24,376 nt of DNA from Desulfovibrio sp. Dsv1 (lineage in GTDB: Bacteria > Desulfobacterota > Desulfovibrionia > Desulfovibrionales > Desulfovibrionaceae), in assembly GCA_000403945.1 (NCBI GenBank), contig APFI01000057.1:1-24376 (forward strand), written 5' to 3'. Below the pieces are notes generated by a model. The model did not search any database and was not told the DNA's origin. It worked only from the letters and a program-made list of their open reading frames with translations. Made by a program: the position numbers and the translations under genes. Of the stretch, positions 13,953 through 22,439 are shown piece after piece; positions within the stretch are counted from its first letter, which is position 1, and each line of letters opens with the position of its first letter.

Positions 13953-16497
13953 CACCGTCCTGATCCGTCTCGTCAGCGAAATTTGCAGAATCGAAAACGG
14001 CCGTGGAAGCCGCGCCATCCTCCGCATCCAGCTCCGCGCTGAGGTCCCGCCCGGTCTGGCCACCCTCGTCCACTCGGTCAAAACCCACCACACGCCCGCC
14101 TTCGTCCAGGCGTACCAGCATCACCCCCATGGTGGCCCGGCCCTTACTGCGCACTTCATCCACGCCGATACGCACGATCTTGTTGGACGACGTCAGCAGA
14201 ATCAGGCCATCGTTGTCCTTCACGGGCATGGCACCCACCACGAGGCCAGTCTTGCCCGTGACCTTGAAGTTGATGATGCCCTTGCCGCCGCGCGACTGCA
14301 AACGGTAGAGATCCACCCTAGTGCGCTTGCCGTAGCCGTTGGCCGAAATGGACATGATTTCCGTGGTCTGGTCCACATCCTTGAGGATCACCCCGGCCAC
14401 CACGCTGTCCCGACGGCGCAGTGCAATGCCCTTGACGCCTGTGGCCACACGGCCCATGGGCCGGATATCCCCGCAGGAGAAGCGGATGGCAAAACCGTCC
14501 GCCGTGGTCAGCATAATGTGGTTGTCTTCGCGGATGGGTCGCACCACCACCAATTCGTCGTCCTCGCGCAGTCCCACAGCCATTAGCCCAGTCTTGCGGC
14601 AACGGGCATAGAGCGAGGCCGAGGAGCGTTTGACCATGCCGCGCCGGGTTACGAAGAGAAAATACTTGTCTTCGGCGAATTCGCGTAGGGCCAGCACCGT
14701 GGTGACCCACTCGCCCTCTTCCAAGGGCAGCAGGTTGTTGATGTGCACGCCCTTGGCCGTACGGCTGCCCTCGGGCACCTGATGCGCCTTGAGCTGATGC
14801 ATGCGGCCCTTGTTGGTGAACAGGCAGAGATATTGATGATTGGTGGTGGTCAGGAATTCTTGCACATAATCGTCGTCCGAGGTATGCAGGGCCGCGATGC
14901 CCTTGCCGCCGCGCTTCTGCTGTTGGTAATTTTCAAGATTGGTGCGCTTCATATAGCCCCGTCGGGACAGGGTGATGACAACTTCCCCGTCCGGAATAAG
15001 ATCCTCGATGTCGATGCCAGTCAGGGCCTCGGTAAGCACTTCCGTGCGCCGGGGAGTGGCAAAGCTTTCGCGGACATCGCGGATCTCGCGCTTAATCTCG
15101 TTGCGCAGCACTTCCGAACTTTCCAGCACGGACTTGTAGAATTCGATTTTCTGCAGAAGGTCCTTGTACTCGGCTAGCAATTCCTCGCGCTGTAGGCCGG
15201 TAAGACGTTGCAGACGCATGTCCAGAATAGCCCGAGCCTGAATTTCGGACAGTTCGAACGTTGCCATAAGACCCTGACGGGCTTTGTCCGGATTGGCCGA
15301 CGCGCGGATCAGAGCCACCACCTCGTCGATGCGGTCAATGGCGATGCGCAGACCTTCCAGAATATGGGCCCTGGCCTCGGCCTTTTCCAAGTCATAACGG
15401 GTTCGACGAATGACCACCTCGCGACGGTGGTCCACAAAGCAGGACAGGGCTGTCTTGAGATTGAGCAGGGCCGGTCTGTTGTCCACCACGGCCAGCATAT
15501 TGATGCCGAAGCTGGTTTCCAAGGGAGTGAATTTGTACAGGGCATTGACCACAATGTCCGGAATCACCCCGCGTTTGAGATCAATGACGACGCGGATGCC
15601 CTTGCGGTCCGATTCATCACGCAAATCCGCAATGCCGTCGATTTTGCGGTCATTGACCAAGGTCGCAATTTTTTCCACTAGGCCGGATTTGTTCAGGCCA
15701 TAGGGAATTTCCTTGATGACTATGGCCTGAAGGCCTTTTTTGCGCTCTTCAATTTTCACCCGGCCACGCACTTTCACCGTGCCCCGGCCCGTATGGTAGG
15801 CGTCGTACAGGCCCTTGCCCGCGTAGACGAAACCGGAAGTGGGAAAATCCGGTCCCTTCACGTATTCCATGAGGTCGTCCACGCTGCACTGGGGATTGTC
15901 CAGCAGCAGCTGGAGAGCGTCGCAGAGTTCGCCCAGATTGTGCGGCGGAATATTGGTGGCCATGCCCACGGCAATGCCCGACGAGCCGTTGAGCAGCAGA
16001 TTGGGCACCTTGGTGGGCATCACCGAAGGTTCTTGCAGGGTATTGTCGTAGTTTGGCCGGAAGTCCACAGTATTCTTGTCCAAGTCACCCAGAAATTCCT
16101 GGGCCAGCCGGGACATGCGCACTTCCGTGTAACGCATGGCCGCTGCCGAATCGCCATCGATGGATCCGAAGTTGCCCTGGCCGTCCACTAAGGGATCACG
16201 CATGGAAAATTCCTGCGCCATGCGCACCAAGGCGTCATAGACCGCCGAATCGCCGTGCGGGTGATACTTACCGATGACGTCACCAACAATGCGCGCGGAT
16301 TTTTTGTGCGGCCGGTTGTAATTGTTGGACAGCTCGTACTGGGCAAACATGATACGCCGGTGCACAGGCTTCAGGCCGTCGCGGGCATCCGGAATGGCGC
16401 GCCCGATGATGACCGAAAGGGAATACTCCAGATAGGACTGGCGAAGTTCTTTTTCTATGTTGATTTGCGGATGCTGTTCGTTTTTCACTTCAGACAC
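13945..16497 (-). CDS. gyrA: DNA gyrase subunit A
   Basis: GyrA is the DNA-breaking subunit of gyrase, which adds negative supercoils with GyrB. The 850 residues contain the winged-helix and tower breakage domain with catalytic Tyr123 (AAMRYTE). The quinolone-pocket stretch HPHGDSAVYDALVRMAQEF (79-97) has Ser84 and Asp88, the sensitive-type residues at both usual resistance positions. A coiled gate follows, then a C-terminal beta-pinwheel with the GyrA-box (KRGGKG) needed for DNA wrapping. The start is a GTG at 16497 preceded by GAGG six bases away. The gene is 38 bases downstream of a small membrane protein gene, and its end overlaps the TPR lipoprotein gene. It is separated from gyrB by about 800 bases, so the usual gyrBA pair is interrupted. 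Confidence 0.98.
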   Translation of the reverse strand: MSEVKNEQHPQINIEKELRQSYLEYSLSVIIGRAIPDARDGLKPVHRRIMFAQYELSNNYNRPHKKSARIVGDVIGKYHPHGDSAVYDALVRMAQEFSMRDPLVDGQGNFGSIDGDSAAAMRYTEVRMSRLAQEFLGDLDKNTVDFRPNYDNTLQEPSVMPTKVPNLLLNGSSGIAVGMATNIPPHNLGELCDALQLLLDNPQCSVDDLMEYVKGPDFPTSGFVYAGKGLYDAYHTGRGTVKVRGRVKIEERKKGLQAIVIKEIPYGLNKSGLVEKIATLVNDRKIDGIADLRDESDRKGIRVVIDLKRGVIPDIVVNALYKFTPLETSFGINMLAVVDNRPALLNLKTALSCFVDHRREVVIRRTRYDLEKAEARAHILEGLRIAIDRIDEVVALIRASANPDKARQGLMATFELSEIQARAILDMRLQRLTGLQREELLAEYKDLLQKIEFYKSVLESSEVLRNEIKREIRDVRESFATPRRTEVLTEALTGIDIEDLIPDGEVVITLSRRGYMKRTNLENYQQQKRGGKGIAALHTSDDDYVQEFLTTTNHQYLCLFTNKGRMHQLKAHQVPEGSRTAKGVHINNLLPLEEGEWVTTVLALREFAEDKYFLFVTRRGMVKRSSASLYARCRKTGLMAVGLREDDELVVVRPIREDNHIMLTTADGFAIRFSCGDIRPMGRVATGVKGIALRRRDSVVAGVILKDVDQTTEIMSISANGYGKRTRVDLYRLQSRGGKGIINFKVTGKTGLVVGAMPVKDNDGLILLTSSNKIVRIGVDEVRSKGRATMGVMLVRLDEGGRVVGFDRVDEGGQTGRDLSAELDAEDGAASTAVFDSANFADETDQDGDA

Positions 16498-16535
16498 GTT
16501 GGCCTCGCAGGTAGAATATCAAACGGCAAAATAAC

Positions 16536-16850
16536 TCAGGCTCCTATAAAAAACCTGCCCCATCCGTAAAAAAGAAAAAGCAGGATACCTTCGCTCAGAC
16601 ATACGCGGCACACGGCCCGGAACAACTTTCCAGCATGCGCCCCGTAGCGTGACGCCATGAACATGAACACAAAAATATTGCTGAACAGGACGGCCACCGC
16701 CGCCGGAAAAAAAAAATCATACGCCTTGGGCCATACTTCCAGCCGGATGGTCAGTATAAGGCACATGGTCGCGCAGAGCAGCCAGCCACCCACAACCGTC
16801 AGCCAGGACAGCCAGCCTCCGAAGGATTTTTCTTCCATTTTCGTTTCCAT
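16536..16850 (-). CDS. Small three-helix membrane protein between gyrB and gyrA
   Basis: This 104-residue protein has three hydrophobic stretches long enough to cross the membrane (about 14-34, 46-67 and 79-101) and little else. The GGWLLCATMCLILT stretch recalls the DUF2569-type membrane proteins, but the match is too slight for a firm name. Two starts are possible: ATG at 16850, used here, or an in-frame ATG at 16838. Neither has a strong ribosome site. It reads into gyrA with a 38-base gap and is probably co-transcribed. No function can be assigned. Confidence 0.65.
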   Translation of the reverse strand: METKMEEKSFGGWLSWLTVVGGWLLCATMCLILTIRLEVWPKAYDFFFPAAVAVLFSNIFVFMFMASRYGAHAGKLFRAVCRVCLSEGILLFLFYGWGRFFIGA

Positions 16851-16896
16851 GTCTGTTCGTTCGGTTCTGCCTAGCTGTAAAGTGTCAATACGTCGT

Positions 16897-17136
16897 TCAC
16901 CCTGTGCTCAGGGATGCGGGACGCGTCATCAATGCACGCGCGCGAATATTCCCGACCTGCTGGCGACGGCCGTGTACCTGCTTTTCTGTGCCCAATACCA
17001 TCAGTTTTTCCGATCCTCCTGGTACCAGATGCGGCATTTGTCCCTGCATTTTCCAGTGATAGCGGACAACAGGCAGTTTCTTATCCAGGGAGGCAGCAAG
17101 CCGGGAGCAATCAGGCTTGCGCAAGTCGCGAAACAC
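16897..17136 (-). CDS. Doubtful small ORF, possibly a gene remnant
   Basis: The 79-codon frame starts at a GTG and has moderate third-position G/C, roughly 60 percent by hand count. The product is basic and soluble (FRDLRKPDCSRLAASLDKKL near the start, HGRRQQVGNIRARAL near the end), with no recognisable domain or signal peptide. No clear ribosome site was seen. Its support is only that it is open and on the same strand as its neighbours. It may be non-coding or the remains of a larger gene. Confidence 0.2.
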   Translation of the reverse strand: MFRDLRKPDCSRLAASLDKKLPVVRYHWKMQGQMPHLVPGGSEKLMVLGTEKQVHGRRQQVGNIRARALMTRPASLSTG

Positions 17137-17175
17137 GCCGCCGCGGCAAAAGCCGGGTCAAAGAGCTGTCTCGTC

Positions 17176-17219
17176 GCCTGTCATGCGCATCTTCCGCAAC
17201 GCTATAACATGCGACAGGC
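17176..17219. repeat. Imperfect inverted repeat downstream of gyrB
   Basis: GCCTGTCATG (17176-17185) and CATGCGACAGGC (17208-17219) are complementary except for a 2-base CG bulge, enclosing a 22-base loop. It lies about 75 bases past the gyrB stop. No T run follows on the minus strand, so it is a stem-loop of unknown role, perhaps for message stability or factor-dependent termination. Confidence 0.4.
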
Positions 17220-17293
17220 ATTCTCCCCCGTGAGGGACTCAACGCCTCCTTTTCGGCGGCCGGAGTCGTCAGTTGGGCATTTTGTGGACCTTT

Positions 17294-19705
17294 CTAAATA
17301 TCAAGATCCTGCACAGCCAAGGCGTTGCGTTCAATGAAGTCACGACGCGGCTCCACGCGGTCTCCCATCAGTTCTTCAAAGGCGTCGGAAGCGGAAATGG
17401 CGTCCTCCACCGAAACCTGCAAAAGAATCCGGTTGTCCGGGTTCATAGTAGTCAGCCAGAGCTGATCCGGGTTCATTTCGCCCAAACCCTTGTAGCGCTG
17501 GATGTTGAGGCCCCTGCGGGCCTCGTCCAGCACCATCCGCAGAAGCTGGAAGACATTGTCAGTGTCAGCCACGGCTTCGCCGTCCTTGCGCCTGAAAGTG
17601 AAGAACAGGCCTCCGCATTCTTCGCGCAGTTCGGAAAAAAGCTGCCAAGTCTGGCGGTAGAGGCGGGAAGAGAAAAACTCCATACCGCGCCGAGTGTGAT
17701 GGCTGCCGGTGCTTTCAAAAATTGCGAACAAGCGTTCTTCGTCGTCTTCCTCGCTGCGTTCTCGTTCCAGGGTCAGCAGATAGCCGTGCTCATTGAGCCA
17801 AGCCGTAAATTCGCTGTGTTGGTCTTCCAACATGCCAGCTTCCACCCGCACGGGGTACGTGACCAATGCCAAGAAGAGATCACGCGGGGTTCCGGCTCCT
17901 TCGGCGTCGTTCACGCGCTGATCCAGTTTTTCGATCCGACGCATGAGGCTGCTCAACGGCTCGCCGCTGAATATTTTGCCGTTGCGGGCCACAATGCTGA
18001 CTTCCTCGCTGACCCGTGAGAGCAGAAAGTCGTTGAGCTCCGCGTCATCCTTGATGAACTTTTCCATTCGCGAATTGTGCGCGCGGTAGAGCGGCGGCTG
18101 GGCAATGTAGACAAAGCCCCTTTCGACCATTTCCTGATACTGACGGAAAAAGAAGGTCAGCAGCAGGGTGCGGATGTGCGCGCCGTCCACGTCGGCATCA
18201 GTCATGATGATGATCTTATGATAACGCAGTTTTTCCAGATCCGTGTCGTCCTGAACACCAGCGCCCATGGCCGTGATCAGGGCCTTGACTTCCTTGTTGG
18301 CCAGCATGCGGTCAAAGCGGGTGCGCTCGGTGTTCAGAATCTTGCCGCGCAGAGGCAAAATGGCTTGGTTTTTTGGGTTGCGGCCCTGTTTGGCGGAACC
18401 GCCTGCGGAATCGCCCTCCACGATGAAGAGTTCCGATTCAACGGGGTCCTTGCTCTGGCAGTCGGCCAGCTTGCCGGGCAGGGCGTTGTCCGACAGCGCG
18501 CCCTTGCGCCGCACCAGTTCCTTGGCTCGGCGGGCCGCATCCCTGGCTCTGGCAGCGTCCACGGCCTTGTCGATGATCAGCCGGATGTCCTTGGGATTTT
18601 CCTCAAAATAGACGTTCAGGCGGTCATAAACCACCCCGGCTACCAGGCCGGTCACCTCGCTGTTGCCCAATTTGGTTTTGGTCTGCCCCTCGAATTGCGG
18701 CTGGGGCAGCTTGACGCTGATCACCGCCGTGAGCCCCTCGCGCACATCATCACCGGACAGGGCCGTGTTTTTCAGTTTTTTGACCAGATCCTGCTGGCCC
18801 TTGATATAACCGTTGATGGCCCTGGTCAGCGCCGTGCGGAAGCCCACCAAATGAGTGCCGCCTTCCTTGGTGCGGATATTGTTGGCAAAGGTAAGGATGT
18901 TTTCCTTGTACCCGGCATTGTATTGCAGGGCAAAATCCACGCTGACGTTTTCTATCACGCCTTCGCCGAAAATAATCGGATGGATGCCCTGTTCGCCGGA
19001 ATTGAGATCCGACACAAACTGACGGATGCCGCCCTCGGCGTGGAAAATGTGTATTTCACCGATGCGCTCGTCAATGCACTCGATGCTCAGACCCTTGTTC
19101 AGATAGGCCAGTTCCTCAAAACGCTTTTTCAGAGTTTCGTAGGAAAATTCGAGCACCTCGAAGATTTCCTCGTCCGGCCTGAAGCGGACTGTGGTACCGT
19201 GGCCCTCCACATCCTCGCCGATGACCGCGAGCTGGTCTTGTGGCACGCCGCGCGCGTAGTGCTGGCGGTAGCGTCTGCCGTCACGGCGCACCGTGACGGT
19301 CAGTTCTTCTGAAAGCGCGTTGACGCAGGACACGCCTACGCCGTGCAGGCCGCCGGACACCTTGTAGCTGGTATTGTCGAACTTGCCGCCAGCGTGCAGC
19401 CTGGTCATGACCACCTGGACGGCGGGAACACCTTCCTTGGGATGTATGTCCACCGGAATGCCGCGCCCGTCATCACGCACGGTCACGGAATTGTCCACAT
19501 GCAGGATAACCGTGATCCGCGAACAATAGCCAGCCATGGCTTCGTCAATGGAGTTGTCCACCACCTCGTAAACCAGATGATGCAGACCACGCCCGTCCGT
19601 GGAGCCGATATACATGGCCGGACGCTTGCGCACGGCGGAAAGGCCTTCAAGAATGGTAATGGACGAGGCAGTGTAGTTGCCGTTGCCGGAGGTTTCAGAG
19701 GACAT
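17294..19705 (-). CDS. gyrB: DNA gyrase subunit B
   Basis: GyrB is the ATPase subunit of gyrase. The product is about 803 residues, near the 804 of E. coli, and appears to carry the long C-terminal insertion found in proteobacterial GyrB. The GHKL ATPase domain shows YEVVDNSIDEA and RDDGRGIP. The Toprim domain shows EGDSAGGSAKQGR, PLRGKILN and IMTDADVDGAHI. Near the C terminus are QRYKGLGEMNPDQLW and a DLDI end. I chose the ATG at 19705, which has AAGGAAA at good spacing. A TTG one codon upstream is possible but less likely. It follows dnaN by about 80 bases on the same strand and is probably co-transcribed with it. The quinolone- and novobiocin-related regions look normal. Confidence 0.98.
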   Translation of the reverse strand: MSSETSGNGNYTASSITILEGLSAVRKRPAMYIGSTDGRGLHHLVYEVVDNSIDEAMAGYCSRITVILHVDNSVTVRDDGRGIPVDIHPKEGVPAVQVVMTRLHAGGKFDNTSYKVSGGLHGVGVSCVNALSEELTVTVRRDGRRYRQHYARGVPQDQLAVIGEDVEGHGTTVRFRPDEEIFEVLEFSYETLKKRFEELAYLNKGLSIECIDERIGEIHIFHAEGGIRQFVSDLNSGEQGIHPIIFGEGVIENVSVDFALQYNAGYKENILTFANNIRTKEGGTHLVGFRTALTRAINGYIKGQQDLVKKLKNTALSGDDVREGLTAVISVKLPQPQFEGQTKTKLGNSEVTGLVAGVVYDRLNVYFEENPKDIRLIIDKAVDAARARDAARRAKELVRRKGALSDNALPGKLADCQSKDPVESELFIVEGDSAGGSAKQGRNPKNQAILPLRGKILNTERTRFDRMLANKEVKALITAMGAGVQDDTDLEKLRYHKIIIMTDADVDGAHIRTLLLTFFFRQYQEMVERGFVYIAQPPLYRAHNSRMEKFIKDDAELNDFLLSRVSEEVSIVARNGKIFSGEPLSSLMRRIEKLDQRVNDAEGAGTPRDLFLALVTYPVRVEAGMLEDQHSEFTAWLNEHGYLLTLERERSEEDDEERLFAIFESTGSHHTRRGMEFFSSRLYRQTWQLFSELREECGGLFFTFRRKDGEAVADTDNVFQLLRMVLDEARRGLNIQRYKGLGEMNPDQLWLTTMNPDNRILLQVSVEDAISASDAFEELMGDRVEPRRDFIERNALAVQDLDI

Positions 19706-19759
19706 CAATATTTCCTTATTTCCTTTGCTGTATACTCTGCCGGAACTTTTCTGGACTAT

Positions 19760-19779
19760 TTCCGAAAGACCGTTCGGAA
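19760..19779. other. Perfect 7-bp hairpin between dnaN and gyrB
   Basis: TTCCGAA and TTCGGAA pair perfectly around the 6-base loop AGACCG. It sits a few bases past the dnaN stop and is not followed by a T run on the minus strand, so it is not a standard terminator. It may mark an RNA processing point or tune the relative amounts of clamp and gyrase messages. Confidence 0.4.
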
Positions 19780-19786
19780 GCGCTCC

Positions 19787-20941
19787 TTACACGTCCTCTT
19801 CGCTATAATAGGTGGTTTCGGAAACCTTCATGGGCATGATGATAACCGTGTAGTCCGGATCTTCCGCGCCACGGATGCCGCACGGTCCTTCCGTGCCAGC
19901 GAGCAGCATGTCAATCTTGCCTGAAACGAAATGCCCGAACACCTCCATAAGATCGCGTGTCGGGAAGGCAATGCGCGTGATATCGCCCCGGTAGGCCACT
20001 TCCAGACTTTCCGAAGCCGAACCCACGTCCTGTCCTTGGGCGGACAGTCGGGCCTCGTTTTCGGAAAGATCCATATAGGTGCAGTAGTCACTCTCGGTAT
20101 TGAAAATCAGAATGCGGCCCAACGCGTCCATGCTTTCCTTGCGGTCCAGCGTCATGGCGCTGATGCCTTCATCCGCAAGTTTGGACATGAAGATGTTGTA
20201 ATCTGGGTATTCGCAGGTCGCGCGGGGCAGGCTTAGGGTTTCGGCCCCGTCCAGACTGCGCAGGTAAAGACGTTTGCCCGTAATATTAAGTTCGATTTCG
20301 TCCACGCCCAGCCATTTTTTGATGTCCTGAAGATATTTTTTCTGGATCAGCATACCTTCGGCGGGTAGACGCGCGGCCAGTTCGTCATGGGTGAAGGAAA
20401 CCAGGGCGAATTGATGGCCGTTGAGGCCGCAGACGTCGATATGGCCGTTTTCGCCAGGTTTCATGCACAGGCAGGCGATGGCGTCCATGGCGTCGTCGTC
20501 ACTGATGCAGAAGCCCACCTTGTCCAGCACATCCTGCAAAAAGTCGCCGGACCATGTTACCGCGTTCTCGGCCGGAAATTCCGAAAGATTCTGGAACCAT
20601 TCGGAGACGCTCACCGGCAGCTTGTAAACGCGGCGTCCCTGCTCCAGCAGCAAATTGCCCGAAGTTTCGTCCAGGGTGAAGTTAAGCACGCCCGCAGGCA
20701 GCTGGCGCACCAGATCCGCAAAGGTCCGGCCCTGCACGCCGATGAGGCCCGGTTGGCTGATCTCCGCCGGATAACGGCCCGTGAATTCAATATTTGCGTC
20801 CGTGGACATGACCGCAAGACTGCTCTCTTCGGCCTTGAGCCAAATGGAACGCAGAGAGGCGCCACCGGCCTTGGCCGGGATGATGGCTGCGGCTTTTTGC
20901 AGGCCCTCGATGATCTGTTCTTTGGTTGTAGTAAATTTCAT
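19787..20941 (-). CDS. dnaN: DNA polymerase III beta subunit (sliding clamp)
   Basis: The beta clamp is a ring-shaped dimer that keeps the replicative polymerase on DNA. The 384 residues are slightly longer than the E. coli protein (366) and fit three repeats of the clamp fold. The N terminus (MKFTTTKEQIIEGLQKAAAI) and the domain 3 region (DRKESMDALGRILIFNTES, then VAYRGDITRIAFPTRDLMEVF) are recognisable. The C-terminal PMKVSETTYYSEEDV differs from the usual MPMRL ending but keeps the PM core. The start has AAGGAAAA seven bases before the ATG. The gene lies about 140 bases downstream of dnaA across an AT-rich gap and upstream of gyrB, the standard origin order. Confidence 0.95.
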   Translation of the reverse strand: MKFTTTKEQIIEGLQKAAAIIPAKAGGASLRSIWLKAEESSLAVMSTDANIEFTGRYPAEISQPGLIGVQGRTFADLVRQLPAGVLNFTLDETSGNLLLEQGRRVYKLPVSVSEWFQNLSEFPAENAVTWSGDFLQDVLDKVGFCISDDDAMDAIACLCMKPGENGHIDVCGLNGHQFALVSFTHDELAARLPAEGMLIQKKYLQDIKKWLGVDEIELNITGKRLYLRSLDGAETLSLPRATCEYPDYNIFMSKLADEGISAMTLDRKESMDALGRILIFNTESDYCTYMDLSENEARLSAQGQDVGSASESLEVAYRGDITRIAFPTRDLMEVFGHFVSGKIDMLLAGTEGPCGIRGAEDPDYTVIIMPMKVSETTYYSEEDV

Positions 20942-21083
20942 ATTTTTTCCTTATATTAATGTCTGTTTTTTTGTGCCTAACTTTTAAAACACGTTGTAAT
21001 ATTTTATTTTTTTATAGACAATTCTAGAAAAATACCAAGAACGCCGCGCACATAATGCGTTTTTTCCGGGCTGTGGATCATGT
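20942..21083. other. AT-rich dnaA-dnaN gap with a DnaA box, candidate origin segment
   Basis: The roughly 90 bases from 20942 to 21030 are strikingly AT-rich, with several T and A runs (such as TTTTATTTTTTTATAGAC), in contrast to the GC-rich surroundings. At 21072-21080 TGTGGATCA matches the DnaA box TGTGGATAA in eight of nine bases. An easily melted tract beside a DnaA box is what a DNA unwinding element would look like. The dnaN promoter must also lie here or within dnaA. Confidence 0.5.
21072..21080 (-). promoter_or_regulatory. Near-consensus DnaA box after dnaA
   Basis: The reverse strand reads TGATCCACA, one base away from TTATCCACA. It sits 4 bases past the dnaA stop codon and beside the AT-rich dnaA-dnaN gap. 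Confidence 0.5.
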
Positions 21084-22439
21084 TCAGAGGGCTGTTGTTT
21101 CCAATTGCGCCACCAGACGTTGTACATTTTTGTCACTAATCAACAATTTTTTAATTTTTTTAATAGCATGGATGACAGTACTATGGTCTCTTCCACCAAA
21201 GGCCCTGCCCAGCTCCGGGTAGGACAGTCCCAGTTTCTGGCGGCAGAGGTACATGGCGACCTGTCGAGCCAAGACCAGATCCGGGCGGCGTCTTGTGCCC
21301 AGAATGTCCTCTGGCCGCAGATTGAGCCCACGGGCCACTTCATTCAGTATTTCCCGGCAGCCCGGCGGCCTTTCCGCCCCGCCGGTGCGCACTATGTTTT
21401 CCAGGTCCGTCGGGGTCAGGTTTCTGCCGTGTACGGCGGCAAAGGCCTCCACTTTCAGCAGCAGACCCTGAAGCAGGCGAAACTGGGCGCAACGCTGGGC
21501 CAAGTACAAAAGCTGTTCGCGCCCTAGGTTAAGTCGCCGTTCCTTGCCGAGCGTCTGCAGATACCGCAGGCGCACGTCCAGGTCAGGTTCCAGCAGTTCC
21601 ACCACCAAGCCGCTTTCCAGACGAGAACGAAGGCGCTCATCCAGATATTTCAAGGCTTGAGCCGGTCCGGCATGGGCGAAAATCATCTGGCGCGGCCCGC
21701 CGCCGTGATCCATGTAGCCCGTGAAAGACCGGTCGCCACAGGGACAGGCGTCCATACAGGCGATCAGTTGTTGCTGCCAGATTCTCTGATCGGCCAAATC
21801 CTGCATGTCGTCCAGCATGAGAGCGTCGCACTGTTCCCAGAGAAGTTCCGGGCGGCGCTTCCAGAGAGTGTTCTCCGCGCAGAAGCGCGCGGCGTTCTGG
21901 CAGATGACGCGCGCGTTGCGGCGTGTGAAGGTCGCGGCCAGAGCCCGCAGCAGATGCGTTTTGCCCGTGCCACTGCGCCCGCAGAGAAGAAAAGGGTTAT
22001 AGGCCTCGCCAATGGCGCTGGCGGCTATTTTTTTGGCAGCGGCCAATGGAAAAGCGTTTTTTGCGTTGCTGATGAACGCGGCGAAGCTGTCTTCCGCGTT
22101 ACAGGCGTCCGGCGTATTGCCGCCATCCGTTCCATGAACCGTTCCGCTTTTTTCGCCGCGCTCTGGAAGCGCGCTGTCATGGAGGGCTTCCGGCGCGGCG
22201 GGGTGTGGCGTCGCGCCGCCTTGTTCATAAACCACGCGCGGCTGGACTTTGTCCGTGAAATGACGGTGGATCGCGGCTTCAAAGGTGCCGCGCTTGTGAC
22301 GTGAAAACCAGACGGCAAAATACGTATGGGGAAAAACAACTCGCAACGTATCGTTTTCCTGATGCAGGGTCAGACCTTCGAACCAGGTTTCCTGTCCGCC
22401 GTCCTGACTCAGTATGTGCCGCAGTTCATTTTTCAGCAT
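21084..22439 (-). CDS. dnaA: Chromosomal replication initiator DnaA (divergent ATPase domain)
   Basis: DnaA binds DnaA boxes and, with ATP, opens the origin. The 451 residues show domain I (about 1-70), a variable linker (about 75-115), the AAA+ domain with Walker A GRSGTGKT (154-161) and Walker B LMLDD (207-211), arginine-rich ERLRSRLESGL (268-278), and domain IV with the DNA-reading signature GRDHSTVIHAI (416-426). The AAA+ part is odd. After Walker B comes a stretch with Cys228, Cys232 and Cys234 plus a glycine-rich piece (GYMDHGGGPRQ). The usual sensor-1 wording (TSDRPP) is replaced by FAHAGPAQA. It remains in frame with a normal domain IV, so it is probably functional but unusual. The position upstream of dnaN and gyrB supports the standard role. 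Confidence 0.93.
   Translation of the reverse strand: MLKNELRHILSQDGGQETWFEGLTLHQENDTLRVVFPHTYFAVWFSRHKRGTFEAAIHRHFTDKVQPRVVYEQGGATPHPAAPEALHDSALPERGEKSGTVHGTDGGNTPDACNAEDSFAAFISNAKNAFPLAAAKKIAASAIGEAYNPFLLCGRSGTGKTHLLRALAATFTRRNARVICQNAARFCAENTLWKRRPELLWEQCDALMLDDMQDLADQRIWQQQLIACMDACPCGDRSFTGYMDHGGGPRQMIFAHAGPAQALKYLDERLRSRLESGLVVELLEPDLDVRLRYLQTLGKERRLNLGREQLLYLAQRCAQFRLLQGLLLKVEAFAAVHGRNLTPTDLENIVRTGGAERPPGCREILNEVARGLNLRPEDILGTRRRPDLVLARQVAMYLCRQKLGLSYPELGRAFGGRDHSTVIHAIKKIKKLLISDKNVQRLVAQLETTAL

Larger units (their letters stand above)
16851..17293. other. 443-base gap between gyrB and the small membrane protein gene
   Basis: Minus-strand transcription coming out of gyrB crosses this region. 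It holds one doubtful 79-codon minus frame from GTG 17136 to 16897 and an imperfect inverted repeat. A TTGACA lies near the gyrA side on the minus strand at about 16888, but I found no good -10 at the right distance. Several short frames resemble a decayed gene, but none matches a family I know. The region probably also carries the promoter for the membrane protein gene and gyrA. Confidence 0.45.

Noticed and set aside
13953..14093. Longer N terminus for the TPR protein starting at 14093
   Set aside because: It would lie inside the gyrA coding region and would hide an evident signal peptide beginning at 13952.
18077..19312. A 411-codon plus-strand frame opposite gyrB
   Set aside because: This is the antisense shadow of gyrB. 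No ribosome site or domain supports it.
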